From Siphonodentalium dalli (taxonomy: Eukaryota; Mollusca; Scaphopoda; Gadilida; Siphonodentaliidae): a DNA stretch of 64,000 bases. The notes beneath the pieces were generated by a model. The model was not told the DNA's origin and searched no databases. It saw only the letters and a list, made by a program, of their open reading frames with translations. Below are positions 40,601 through 52,202 of this stretch, piece after piece. The stretch spans positions 146,351,559 through 146,415,558 of the forward strand of contig CP136066.1 of the NCBI GenBank assembly GCA_032622095.1, read 5' to 3'. Position 1 is the stretch's first letter. Each line of letters begins with the position of its first letter. Made by a program: the position numbers and the translations under genes.

Positions 40601-43600
40601 TTCAAAAAATTTCAAGGTGGTAATAGTCACATGATAATGCAAATGATCCATAACATGAGCATGTCAACGACACATATATCAATTGTTATAAGAACCTAAT
40701 CTAACAAGTATTTTGGATTTTATAGCCAGTGATATACAGATATATATCATAAAAGTGTGTCATTTCCACTGGTGGGTATGGTCATTTGAAGGTTAATAGC
40801 ACTAAAACTTGGACACATTTAAGAAAATGCTTCAGCAATTCAAAGAGAGCATATCTTTATTCAACTAATTCAATATACACCCACATCCAGTTATCTTGGA
40901 TCACCCTTGCAGACCTGAAAATGTCATATTTTATTCTTCAATGTGCTGATAAAGTCATGCGCTTGATGCTCAGCTGATCAGATCTGGACTCAATGACCTC
41001 ACATCACCAGAAGTTCTCTCATGGAAAGAATATTGTACAGTCTTCCATAGCTGATCCAAGTTTGCAACACCAGACCCCTAAAACTGAGTGAAAATGGGGC
41101 CTGAACATGACTGGTGGTGGAAAATTGTGCCTTTTTGATGAATAATTTGTTAAAGGGGGTGGGGTTAAATTGTGTGTGATAAATAAAGAACCATAGGGGT
41201 GATATTGTTTTTGAACACATTTTTTCCATTGATGGGCAATTCTGAAGAAATGTAGGGAGTTACAATTATTCCGCGAAAAAGCGGGCTATCGCTTTAAAGG
41301 GAAAAAATAGCTTTTTATCATTTTTGATTCCTGGGAGTCACTTTAAAGCATTTTAATGCATTTTACAGAGCCTGGTCTTTCAGTCCAATGAATATCTCAT
41401 GCTTGGTGTGGCTATTCTTGCTGCTGATGTCTTCTTTCACTTACATCAGCCAAAAAAATAGTAAGATTTTTCATAAAAAATGCCAATTTTTCAAGGTATT
41501 TTCAAAAAATTTCAAGGTGGTAATAGTCACATGATAATGCAAATGATCCATAACATGAGCATGTCAACGACACATATATCAATTGTTATAAGAACCTAAT
41601 CTAACAAGTATTTTGGATTTTATAGCCAGTGATATACAGATATATATCATAAAAGTGTGTCATTTCCACTGGTGGGTATGGTCATTTGAAGGTTAATAGC
41701 ACTAAAACTTGGACACATTTAAGAAAATGCTTCAGCAATTCAAAGAGAGCATATCTTTATTCAACTAATTCAATATACACCCACATCCAGTTATCTTGGA
41801 TCACCCTTGCAGACCTGAAAATGTCATATTTTATTCTTCAATGTGCTGATAAAGTCATGCGCTTGATGCTCAGCTGATCAGATCTGGACTCAATGACCTC
41901 ACATCACCAGAAGTTCTCTCATGGAAAGAATATTGTACAGTCTTCCATAGCTGATCCAAGTTTGCAACACCAGACCCCTAAAACTGAGTGAAAATGGGGC
42001 CTGAACATGACTGGTGGTGGAAAATTGTGCCTTTTTGATGAATAATTTGTTAAAGGGGGTGGGGTTAAATTGTGTGTGATAAATAAAGAACCATAGGGGT
42101 GATATTGTTTTTGAATACATTTTTTCCATTGATGGGCAATTCTGAAGAAATGTAGGGAGTTACAATTATTCCGCGAAAAAGCGGGCTATCGCTTTAAAGG
42201 GAAAAAATAGCTTTTTATCATTTTTGATTCCTGGGAGTCACTTTAAAGCATTTTAATGCATTTTACAGAGCCTGGTCTTTCAGTCCAATGAATATCTCAT
42301 GCTTGGTGTGGCTATTCTTGCTGCTGATGTCTTCTTTCACTTACATCAGCCAAAAAAATAGTAAGATTTTTTATAAAAAATGCCAATTTTTCAAGGTATT
42401 TTCAAAAAATTTCAAGGTGGTAATAGTCACATGATAATGCAAATGACCCATAACATGAGCATGTCAACGACACATATATCAATTGTTATAAGAACCTAAT
42501 CTAACAAGTATTTTGGATTTTATAGCCAGTGATATACAGATATATATCATAAAAGTGTGTCATTTCCACTGGTGGGTATGGTCATTTGAAGGTTAATAGC
42601 ACTAAAACTTGGACACATTTAAGAAGATGCTTCAGCAATTCAAAGAGAGCATATCTTTATTCAACTAATTCAATATACACCCACATCCAGTTATCTTGGA
42701 TCACCCTTGCAGACCTGAAAATGTCATATTTTATTCTTCAATGTGCTGATAAAGTCATGCGCTTGATGCTCAGCTGATCAGATCTGGACTCAATGACCTC
42801 ACATCACCAGAAGTTCTCTCATGGAAAGAATATTGTACAGTCTTCCATAGCTGATCCAAGTTTGCAACACCAGACCCCTAAAACTGAGTGAAAATGGGGC
42901 CTGAACATGACTGGTGGTGGAAAATTGTGCCTTTTTGATGAATAATTTGTTAAAGGGGGTGGGGTTAAATTGTGTGTGATAAATAAAGAACCATAGGGGT
43001 GATATTGTTTTTGAACACATTTTTTCCATTGATGGGCAATTCTGAAGAAATGTAGGGAGTTACAATTATTCCGCGAAAAAGCGGGCTATCGCTTTAAGGG
43101 AAAAAATAGCTTTTTATCATTTTTGATTCCTGGGAGTCACTTTAAAGCATTTTAATGCATTTTACAGAGCCTGGTCTTTCAGTCCAATGAATATATCATG
43201 CTTGGTGTGGCTATTCTTGCTGCTGATGTCTTCTTTCACTTACATCAGCCAAAAAAATAGTAAGATTTTTCATAAAAAATGCCAATTTTTCAAGGTATTT
43301 TCAAAAAATTTCAAGGTGGTAATAGTCACATGATAATGCAAATGATCCATAACATGAGCATGTCAACGACACATATATCAATTGTTATAAGAACCTAATC
43401 TAACAAGTATTTTGGATTTTATAGCCAGTGATATACAGATATATATCATAAAAGTGTGTCATTTCCACTGGTGGGTATGGTCATTTGAAGGTTAATAGCA
43501 CTAAAACTTGGACACATTTAAGAAAATGCTTCAGCAATTCAAAGAGAGCATATCTTTATTCAACTAATTCAATATACACCCACATCCAGTTATCTTGGAT

Positions 43601-46600
43601 CACCCTTGCAGACCTGAAAATGTCATATTTTATTCTTCAATGTGCTGATAAAGTCATGCGCTTGATGCTCAGCTGATCAGATCTGGACTCAATGACCTCA
43701 CATCACCAGAAGTTCTCTCATGGAAAGAATATTGTACAGTCTTCCATAGCTGATCCAAGTTTGCAACACCAGACCCCTAAAACTGAGTGAAAATGGGGCC
43801 TGAACATGACTGGTGGTGGAAAATTGTGCCTTTTTGATGAATAATTTGTTAAAGGGGGTGGGGTTAAATTGTGTGTGATAAATAAAGAACCATAGGGGTG
43901 ATATTGTTTTTGAACACATTTTTTCCATTGATGGGCAATTCTGAAGAAATGTAGGGAGTTACAATTATTCCGCGAAAAAGCGGGCTATCGCTTTAAAGGG
44001 AAAAAATAGCTTTTTATCATTTTTGATTCCTGGGAGTCACTTTAAAGCATTTTAATGCATTTTACAGAGCCTGGTCTTTCAGTCCAATGAATATCTCATG
44101 CTTGGTGTGGCTATTCTTGCTGCTGATGTCTTCTTTCACTTACATCAGCCAAAAAAATAGTAAGATTTTTCATAAAAAATGCCAATTTTTCAAGGTATTT
44201 TCAAAAAATTTCAAGGTGGTAATAGTCACATGATAATGCAAATGATCCATAACATGAGCATGTCAACGACACATATATCAATTGTTATAAGAACCTAATC
44301 TAACAAGTATTTTGGATTTTATAGCCAGTGATATACAGATATATATCATAAAAGTGTGTCATTTCCACTGGTGGGTATGGTCATTTGAAGGTTAATAGCA
44401 CTAAAACTTGGACACATTTAAGAAAATGCTTCAGCAATTCAAAGAGAGCATATCTTTATTCAACTAATTCAATATACACCCACATCCAGTTATCTTGGAT
44501 CACCCTTGCAGACCTGAAAATGTCATATTTTATTCTTCAATGTGCTGATAAAGTCATGCGCTTGATGCTCAGCTGATCAGATCTGGACTCAATGACCTCA
44601 CATCACCAGAAGTTCTCTCATGGAAAGAATATTGTACAGTCTTCCATAGCTGATCCAAGTTTGCAACACCAGACCCCTAAAACTGAGTGAAAATGGGGCC
44701 TGAACATGACTGGTGGTGGAAAATTGTGCCTTTTTGATGAATAATTTGTTAAAGGGGGTGGGGTTAAATTGTGTGTGATAAATAAAGAACCATAGGGGTG
44801 ATATTGTTTTTGAATACATTTTTTCCATTGATGGGCAATTCTGAAGAAATGTAGGGAGTTACAATTATTCCGCGAAAAAGCGGGCTATCGCTTTAAAGGG
44901 AAAAAATAGCTTTTTATCATTTTTGATTCCTGGGAGTCACTTTAAAGCATTTTAATGCATTTTACAGAGCCTGGTCTTTCAGTCCAATGAATATCTCATG
45001 CTTGGTGTGGCTATTCTTGCTGCTGATGTCTTCTTTCACTTACATCAGCCAAAAAAATAGTAAGATTTTTTATAAAAAATGCCAATTTTTCAAGGTATTT
45101 TCAAAAAATTTCAAGGTGGTAATAGTCACATGATAATGCAAATGACCCATAACATGAGCATGTCAACGACACATATATCAATTGTTATAAGAACCTAATC
45201 TAACAAGTATTTTGGATTTTATAGCCAGTGATATACAGATATATATCATAAAAGTGTGTCATTTCCACTGGTGGGTATGGTCATTTGAAGGTTAATAGCA
45301 CTAAAACTTGGACACATTTAAGAAGATGCTTCAGCAATTCAAAGAGAGCATATCTTTATTCAACTAATTCAATATACACCCACATCCAGTTATCTTGGAT
45401 CACCCTTGCAGACCTGAAAATGTCATATTTTATTCTTCAATGTGCTGATAAAGTCATGCGCTTGATGCTCAGCTGATCAGATCTGGACTCAATGACCTCA
45501 CATCACCAGAAGTTCTCTCATGGAAAGAATATTGTACAGTCTTCCATAGCTGATCCAAGTTTGCAACACCAGACCCCTAAAACTGAGTGAAAATGGGGCC
45601 TGAACATGACTGGTGGTGGAAAATTGTGCCTTTTTGATGAATAATTTGTTAAAGGGGGTGGGGTTAAATTGTGTGTGATAAATAAAGAACCATAGGGGTG
45701 ATATTGTTTTTGAACACATTTTTTCCATTGATGGGCAATTCTGAAGAAATGTAGGGAGTTACAATTATTCCGCGAAAAAGCGGGCTATCGCTTTAAGGGA
45801 AAAAATAGCTTTTTATCATTTTTGATTCCTGGGAGTCACTTTAAAGCATTTTAATGCATTTTACAGAGCCTGGTCTTTCAGTCCAATGAATATATCATGC
45901 TTGGTGTGGCTATTCTTGCTGCTGATGTCTTCTTTCACTTACATCAGCCAAAAAAATAGTAAGATTTTTCATAAAAAATGCCAATTTTTCAAGGTATTTT
46001 CAAAAAATTTCAAGGTGGTAATAGTCACATGATAATGCAAATGACCCATAACATGGGCATGTCAACGACACATATATCAATTGTTATAAGAACCTAATCT
46101 AACAAGTATTTTGGATTTTATAGCCAGTGATATACAGATATATATCATAAAAGTGTGTCATTTCCACTGGTGGGTATGGTCATTTGAAGGTTAATAGCAC
46201 TAAAACTTGGACACATTTAAGAAAATGCTTCAGCAATTCAAAGAGAGCATATCTTTATTCAACTAATTCAATATACACCCACATCCAGTTATCTTGGTTC
46301 ACCCTTGCAGACCTGAAAATGTCATATTTTATTCTTCAATGTGCTGATAAAGTCATGCGCTTGATGCTCAGCTGATCAGATCTGGACTCAATGACCTCAC
46401 ATCACCAGAAGTTCTCTCATGGAAAGAATATTGTACAGTCTTCCATAGCTGATCCAAGTTTGCAACACCAGACCCCTAAAACTGAGTGAAAATGGGGCCT
46501 GAACATGACTGGTGGTGGAAAATTGTGCCTTTTTGATGAATAATTTGTTAAAGGGGGTGGGGTTAAATTGTGTGTGATAAATAAAGAACCATAGGGGTGA

Positions 46601-46694
46601 TATTGTTTTTGAACACATTTTTTCCATTGATGGGCAATTCTGAAGAAATGTAGGGAGTTACAATTATTCCGCGAAAAAGCGGGCTATCGCTTTA
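37695..46694 (+). repeat. Uninterrupted run of ten B units (B32-B41)
   Basis: Ten tandem units with no A. B33-B36, B38 and B39 have AAATGATCCA. B36-B37-B38 is duplicated as B39-B40-B41 at a step of about 2699 bp, shown by shared private changes: GAATACATTT in B36/B39; TTTTTTATAAAAAATG, AAGAAGATGC and a shortened CTTTAAGGG junction in B37/B40; AATATATCATG in B38/B41. B32 and B41 share ACATGGGCATG. All junctions here show the empty A target. Confidence 0.9.
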
Positions 46695-47145
46695 GGTTAC
46701 ACTGGTGTAAATAAGGTTCCGAGTGACATCTAGCGGATGCGGGAGGAATATATAGGAGAGAATAAAATAGACACTGGGCCCTGATTGGTCAATAGCCTTG
46801 TGTGCTTTTCACATAAAAAAATCATCACACCTCTCCCCTATGATTTCCCATAGGTAAAATAACCATTGGCACAGGAATTAACCCTTTGTAGTGAAGTTTG
46901 AATATTTTGGTGTGGTCTAAAATATGACTGTATTTTTTTATGCGGTTCTGACACTAGTTACGAAAACATAAGATTTAAAGGTGAATTCCCTGCTAGACAG
47001 ACATGATTTTTTTGTGTAAAAAGTTTCCCAAAATGTCAATTTTTCAGATTTAAAGAAAATTTTGGACCCAACATTTATATTGCCAACACTATACGCTAAA
47101 ACGTTAGCACTGAGGCCTATGGGAAACATTTACACCAGTGTAACC
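46695..47145 (+). mobile_element. Element A17 (right edge of array)
   Basis: 451 bp with an intact right terminus. The sequence beyond is TTTAATGTGACAT, not the usual TAAAGGG start of B. TTTA therefore flanks the array on both outer sides (2533-2536 and 47146-47149). Alleles match A16. Confidence 0.85.
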
Positions 47146-47700
47146 TTTAATGTGACATCGACATCGAGAAACGACGAATAGAGTTATTTACCCTCACTTG
47201 CTTATGTATAAATAAATGAAATAACACGAACTCATCGATAGAGTTATCCATCTTTATTCACTTGTACGACTTCTACGATCGAGTTCTTATTTCGCCGAGT
47301 ATTCGCGCCTCCCACTTCACTCAAACGCATATATCTCCCCATGCAATTCATCAATCTGGTGACAAACAACCTTTCCGAATAATAGTGACATATATTGCGG
47401 AAACCTGTTCACAAAGCATAATCACATTAACCCATGTTGTAATTTGAACATCTCCATATAAGTTGTACTTCCTTCTTTAAGAACTGTTTTGTTATATTAT
47501 GTCATGAATATGTTTTTTCTTGTTCTTTTTTTTACCTTACATCCACATATTAATATGTATTACTCTCTTACTTCACAACCCATTGTCCCTATGTATCTTC
47601 ATAAAAGAGCCTGCAACTGAGCCAACGTCGCGCCGATGGAACCGTGATCAAACGAAAAAGCCTACCTACATATTATCTAGCACCATAAATCATCATCGAT
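47146..47700. other. Non-coding; possible LINE 5' untranslated region
   Basis: No coding frame recognised. Three loosely related blocks lie near 47177 (GAATAGAGTTATTTA), 47237 (GATAGAGTTATCCAT) and 47279 (GATCGAGTTCTTATT), and could be sub-repeats of a LINE 5' region. Where the LINE begins cannot be fixed. Confidence 0.35.
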
Positions 47701-49200
47701 ATGATCCAGGATAACTATTACCGCTCAAGGGTAGGCACATTCTATAATCGCGCGCGATATGCGAAACGTAAAGAGCGATGTGATCCGTATACGTCCAAAC
47801 TTCTAATTTATTACGTAAACTTGGCTATGAATGGAACAAACCAACTCAAGCTCATTAGAGTACTACTCATACTTTCGATTGTGAACTCCGACGAAATGTT
47901 CATGAATAAAACTAGGGTACCAAGAGAAATCTTTTCCTCTCCTAAGGATCTTGCCACAACGGCCACGTGGCTCAGACAATTGCTATTAATTTCTGGCGAT
48001 ATCTTGCCTAACCTCGGACCTGGAACAGACGGAGAACTATCAGTGTTCCACTTGAATGTGCAGAGTATTTTCCCGAAACTTGATGTTCTTTCCACCGAAA
48101 TCCAAAACCATGATGTGTGTGGTTTTACGGAGTCCTGGCTTAGTACCAACAATGAACAAAGCGATTTGTTGATACCTGGTTTCCACGAACCTGAACGTAG
48201 AGATAGAGTTCATACCGATACAATAGGGGGCGGTGTTATTGTCTATGTCAAGAACAATATAGCATTTAAACGTAGAAATGACATGGAAAGAAGTAATTTA
48301 GAAAATTTATGGATCGAAATTATATTGAATGGAAAAAACGTTCTAGTCGGTACCTTTTATCGCCCACCAAATGTACAATGTTGGGACGAAATCGAGGGGA
48401 ACATTGGTGATGTAGTAAATGCCCATCCATCCCATAGAATAATAATATGTGGAGATTTGAATGAAAATCAGTTTAATCCAGCAAATTCCAAAGTGTCCTC
48501 CATCTCAACATACTTCTCCCTCAAGCAAGTTATATACGAATCGACAAATTTTACTGAATATTCAGAAACACTCATAGATGTTGTACTGATCAATGGTAAC
48601 TGCACACGAAAGGAAAGTGGAACATTAGAACCCTTCTTTTGTGACTTGGTTCGCTACCACGTCCCGGTCTACGTGAAAATTGAAACTCGTGAAACAACTA
48701 GACCGATAGTACATAACAAACGCACTGTATACATGTTTGAACAAGCAGATTTCTCAACAATTAACAACCAAATAAAATCATCAGAATGGACCCAGGCATT
48801 CTACAACTTACTTCTTGAGGATCTATGTGGCACTTTGACTAACAAACTAACTGAGCTTATGAATAAATATATTCCCCACAAGTTTATCAGCTGCAAGCAA
48901 GACGAGCCCGATTGGATGAACCCGCGGATTAAATATTTAATTAGACAACGAAAAAGGATTCATAAATCGGCAAAAAGAAGAAATACCTCCGATTCGTGGA
49001 GTAAATATAGAAAAATTCGAAACGAAGTAATTTCCGAAGTTAGATCGTCTAAACAATTTCATTTATTAAAAGTGCAAGAAGTCCTTAATGGTCACGAAAC
49101 AACAGCTGGCAAATGGTGGAAAACATTTAAACATCTTTCCACAAATAGGGCTGAAACTGCCTCCTTTAGTTTGGCAGGGCAAAGTTGTGTCGTCGGATGA
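47701..49200 (+). pseudogene. LINE ORF2 part 1: apurinic-type endonuclease and linker
   Basis: 499 codons from an ATG that follows an in-frame stop at 47686. The endonuclease (about residues 113-326) nicks target DNA for target-primed reverse transcription in known LINEs. Family residues seen: N119 in HLNVQS, E144 in TESWL, Y220 in GTFYRPP, D252 and N254 in CGDLNEN, and SETLIDVV (288-295). At the usual terminal Asp-His pair the sequence reads R318-Y319-H320, so the catalytic Asp is replaced by Tyr (one base change would do it). Residues 370-480 are the basic linker, with WMNPRIKYLIRQRKR and KWWKTFKHLS. The last dozen or so residues are out of frame with the downstream polymerase. Dead copy; identification is secure. 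Confidence 0.9.
47995..48021 (+). other. Degenerate 2A-like peptide (GDILPNLGP)
   Basis: Residues 99-107 read GDILPNLGP after a hydrophobic LRQLLLIS, just before the endonuclease. The published 2A ribosome-skipping consensus is D(V/I)ExNPGP, and 2A-like sequences are known at this position in several APE-type LINEs. Here the Glu is Leu and the first Pro of NPGP is Leu, so skipping is not expected. Confidence 0.6.
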
Positions 49201-50068
49201 AGACAAATCCGAGGTGCTAAATGGCTACTTCTGTAGCATTGCATCTCTCGATGGAACAAAACAACCTCCACCCCCAACACCGGATGGCCCTAACCTGACC
49301 ACACTCAGTGATATAAATATAACCGAGCTGGAAGTTTATAATGCTATAAAAGAACTCCAACCTGATAAGGCATCTGGACCTGATCTTATTAGCCCACGTC
49401 GGTTAAAGAACCGCACAAGCTTAAGTAAGCCTCTTTCCAAAATCTTCAACCGTTTTATCCGAGAATCATACTTTCCTCCGCAATGGAAACGCGCAAACGT
49501 TGTACCAATACATAAAAAAGGAGACCGAACCAATCCGGCGAATTACCGGCCAATCTCACTTTTAAGCTGTATAAGCAAGTTATTTGAAAAATGCATCGCT
49601 AAACACCTTATGGCATATCTCCAATCGAATAATATTCTAACTAAACGTCAGTCCGGGTTTGTTCCCGCCGACTCAACTGCCTATCAACTATGTGACATAT
49701 TTGACAAAATTAGTAAATCTTTGGACGAAGGGCGCGACATTCGATTAGTATTTTTTGACATAAGTAAAGCGTTTGATAAAGTCTGGTACGAGGGTCTACT
49801 TTTTAAACTTCATGCAATAGGAATTCGCGATAATATGCTCTGTTGGTTCAAATCATACCTTTCCGATCGCCAACAGCGTGTAATACTACGCTCTGGCCAA
49901 TCAACGTGGGGAAAAATAACTGCAGGAGTGCCCCAAAGGTCGGTATTGGGTCCTATCCTATTTCTTGTGTTTATTAACGACATTGTTGACAACATGACAT
50001 GTAATATTCGTCTTTTTGCCGACGACACTTCGATTGCGCTGTCAACTGATGACCATAACACTGGGTAA
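49151..50068 (+). pseudogene. LINE ORF2 part 2: reverse transcriptase
   Basis: In the +1 frame relative to part 1, homologous text resumes at LPPLVWQGKVVSSDEDKS and runs to a stop at 50066-50068. Numbering from an upstream ATG at 49088, the motifs are KASGPD (94-99), VVPIHKKGD, NYRPISLL (152-159), QSGFVP (188-193), FFDISKAFDKVW with the first catalytic Asp (222-233), AGVPQRSVLGP (279-289) and FADD with the catalytic Asp pair (310-313). The invariant Gly of GVPQGS is Arg (AGG for GGG), which should damage the template-binding turn. The stop falls just after the thumb begins, and the same frame then continues IRLEEWSSTWLVKFNELKTE, so the stop is a lesion. Confidence 0.9.
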
Positions 50069-51158
50069 ATTATGATGCAACATGATATTATACGACTTGA
50101 AGAATGGTCCTCCACATGGCTCGTTAAATTCAATGAACTTAAGACAGAGGCATTAACGTGTACTCGAAACTATGACTATGAATCAACAGCCCATTAAGGA
50201 AGTCAATTCACACAAGCACCTCGGTGTTATTTTGAGTAAAGATGGTTGCTGGGGTCCCCACATCAATGAAATGACGAATACTGCCTGGAAATGTATTTCC
50301 CTACTAAGAAAATATCGATTATATCTTGACAGAGCTAGTCTTGAAAAATGTTACTTCACTCTGATTCGATCAGTTCTTGAATATTCTTGTGTAGTGTGGG
50401 ATGGTTGTGTGCAACAGGAATCTGATGCTATTGCAAATATACAGTATGAAGCAGCTCGCATCGTAACGGGTGCCACTAGGTGTGTCAGTAAGTCGACACT
50501 CCTAGCAGAAACTGGTTGGGAAACTTTAAAATCACGACGTGAAAAATACAAACTGAAGCTATTCTACAAGATGGTGTATGGCCAGGCACCAATATATCTA
50601 AGAACTTTAGTACCTCCAACTCACAGTCAGATATCGGGACGTGTCACCAGACAAGGCAATTGTTTCATGGTTCCAGTTTTCGATAATGAATATCACAGAA
50701 GATCCTTCCTTCCCTCGACAACCACTTTGTGGAATAACCTTGACACAAGCAGGATTGCCATGGATTCAATAGTGACATTCTCAAAGTCATTGAATTCTAA
50801 CATGAACAATATCCCTAAATGGTTTTATTATGCCTACACACGCGATGCGCAGATTTTGCACTCTCGACTTAGACTGCACTTTAGCCACTTAAATTACCAC
50901 ACCTATTCAAAAAAAAATTCTGACCAACCCATGTGCGATTGCGGTGAGCTAGAGGATACCGAACATTATTTACTCGAATGCGAAAGATACGACTCACAAA
51001 GATCTTCATTACTAACCACAGTGTCTGGCCTTTGCAACATTACAACCGAGGTGCTACTCCGTGGTTCCACTGAACTCTTACATGACGATAATATAACCAT
51101 TTTCAGAGAAGTACAAAAGTATATCCTAAGAACCAAACGATTCAAATTCAATCAGTAA
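50069..51158 (+). pseudogene. LINE ORF2 part 3: thumb and C-terminal Cys/His domain
   Basis: The frame after the stop gives EEWSSTWLVKFNELKTEAL up to about 50155; then the reading moves to the frame of the 328-codon stretch 50172-51158. That stretch has HKHLGVILSKDG, LEYSCVVWDGC and EAARIVTGATR, standard wording downstream of the polymerase in this clade. A C-x-C-x7-H-x4-C motif follows (C255, C257, H265, C270 of the stretch; DNA about 50934-50981), which in related LINEs contributes to nucleic-acid binding. The frame ends naturally in RTKRFKFNQ, so the 3' end of the coding region is complete. Confidence 0.85.
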
Positions 51159-52202
51159 TGACCCCGAGGACTCGTTCGTTAAACCACACAAACGCACAAT
51201 AACCAAATAAAATCGGAAGATATGCAATAATGAGCTAGTTTAGTTTATAACCTGACCACATAAGAAAACATTCTGCGTTCGAATTCATTGTGAACTGTTA
51301 CCGTGGTGCGTCGTCGGCTCAGATGCTAAAAGTCAGCTCCTCAAAATAATTCTGTCTACATCAGATTTTCCACATATCTTTAAATTCTCCTCTATCTGAA
51401 ACATTACTATTCTGCCCTTTTTTCCCACTGACCTGATATTAATTTGTCTAACACCAACTATTATCAATACCAACTCTTAGTCTCACTTAAACCGTTTATT
51501 CCATAAAACTCAATTTCGACACACTGCGTGAGTTGATGCGAGACAAAAACTAAATAAACGCCAACTGTGAGCCCCAAATTGTCTGAAATACATCGCACTT
51601 AATTCAAGCATACTCACGACGTGGGCTCGGTCACATCGTAATCGGAGACGACACATATAAGCTATCAGCTTGCTGTCGAATCCACTCCACTCCACTAACT
51701 TGTTATTATGTTGTAATTACTTTATGAATTATATGGATTAAATACTGTTTACACCAACTTGAGTTGACATATTTTGAAAATATATACATAGAGAGGATAT
51801 TTACTGGGCGGAAATTTGAAATATTATTTCTATTAATTGCTGATATGTTATTGTGCAGGTTACACACAATTTAATAATTTCTAACTATTTCCCGATTAGT
51901 CTGTCAAACAGCCCATTATCTAGCATTATTCCATACCACTTTTGTTAGTCTATTGAAGAAACTTCTATTATACTACCAGTCACGGTGCCAGACTTGGATA
52001 CTTGGATACTTGGTTTTGTGAGAGCAACAGATCATCTGAGTTGATAAGCATGCAAACAATTCATTGATTAGTTTGATGCACTGATGACAGTTATTTTCTA
52101 GCCATTGATAGTCACATTAATGTTTGGGACAATTGCTCGCTGCTTTTCCATGCACACAATGATTCAGGATTAAATATCTTAGTTACTTGAGGACAAGTTT
52201 AT
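51159..52202. other. LINE 3' tail then unassigned DNA
   Basis: About 51159-51745 is probably the LINE 3' untranslated region: no frame, three CCACT units near 51682, ending near a GGATTAAATACTG word. Beyond it nothing is recognised apart from a short GGATACTT duplication near 51997-52012. Confidence 0.4.

Larger units (their letters stand above)
2537..47145 (+). repeat. 44.6-kb higher-order satellite array (17 A + 41 B)
   Basis: Two modules alternate head-to-tail on one strand. B is 900 or 901 bp, and one copy is 899. A is 451 bp with inverted termini. A-B-B makes a 2254-bp higher-order unit, with variants A-BBB (3155), A-B (1353) and a closing A-B10 (9451). Copies differ by only a handful of bases per unit. 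No convincing gene lies inside: the recurring frames of 63, 76 and 63 codons are repeated because the DNA is repeated, have unremarkable composition, and are broken in some copies (one 63-codon frame by a 1-bp insertion near 35872, one 76-codon frame by loss of its upstream ATG at 33567). Both boundaries fall exactly on A termini. Confidence 0.95.
47701..51158 (+). mobile_element. Decayed APE-type LINE polymerase region
   Basis: Three consecutive frames together give an almost complete non-LTR retrotransposon polymerase in the usual order: short N-terminus, 2A-like remnant, endonuclease, linker, reverse transcriptase, and a C-terminal domain with a Cys/His motif. The architecture and wording fit the CR1/L2/Jockey-like part of the APE clade; I cannot assign a narrower family. 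Reading is broken by a shift near 49150, a stop at 50066 and a second shift near 50155-50171. No ORF1 is visible upstream, because the DNA before 47146 is satellite. The 3' untranslated tail probably reaches about 51745, where an AT-rich ATTAAATAC word ends the recognisable style; no target duplication was found. Confidence 0.9.

Noticed and set aside
2988-46694. B unit as a 5S rRNA, snRNA or histone cluster
   Set aside because: The unit length and tandem form prompted the check, but no 5S, snRNA or histone sequence was recognised in B.
2780-47129. Recurring open frames of 63 (minus), 63 (plus) and 76 (minus) codons through the satellite
   Set aside because: They recur only because the DNA recurs. 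Their variants include a 1-bp frameshift and a lost start, composition is unremarkable, and no domain is recognisable.
2537-47145. CRISPR-like array or bacterial repeat system
   Set aside because: Units are hundreds of bases long and nearly identical throughout, with no unique spacers and no associated genes; the context is eukaryotic.
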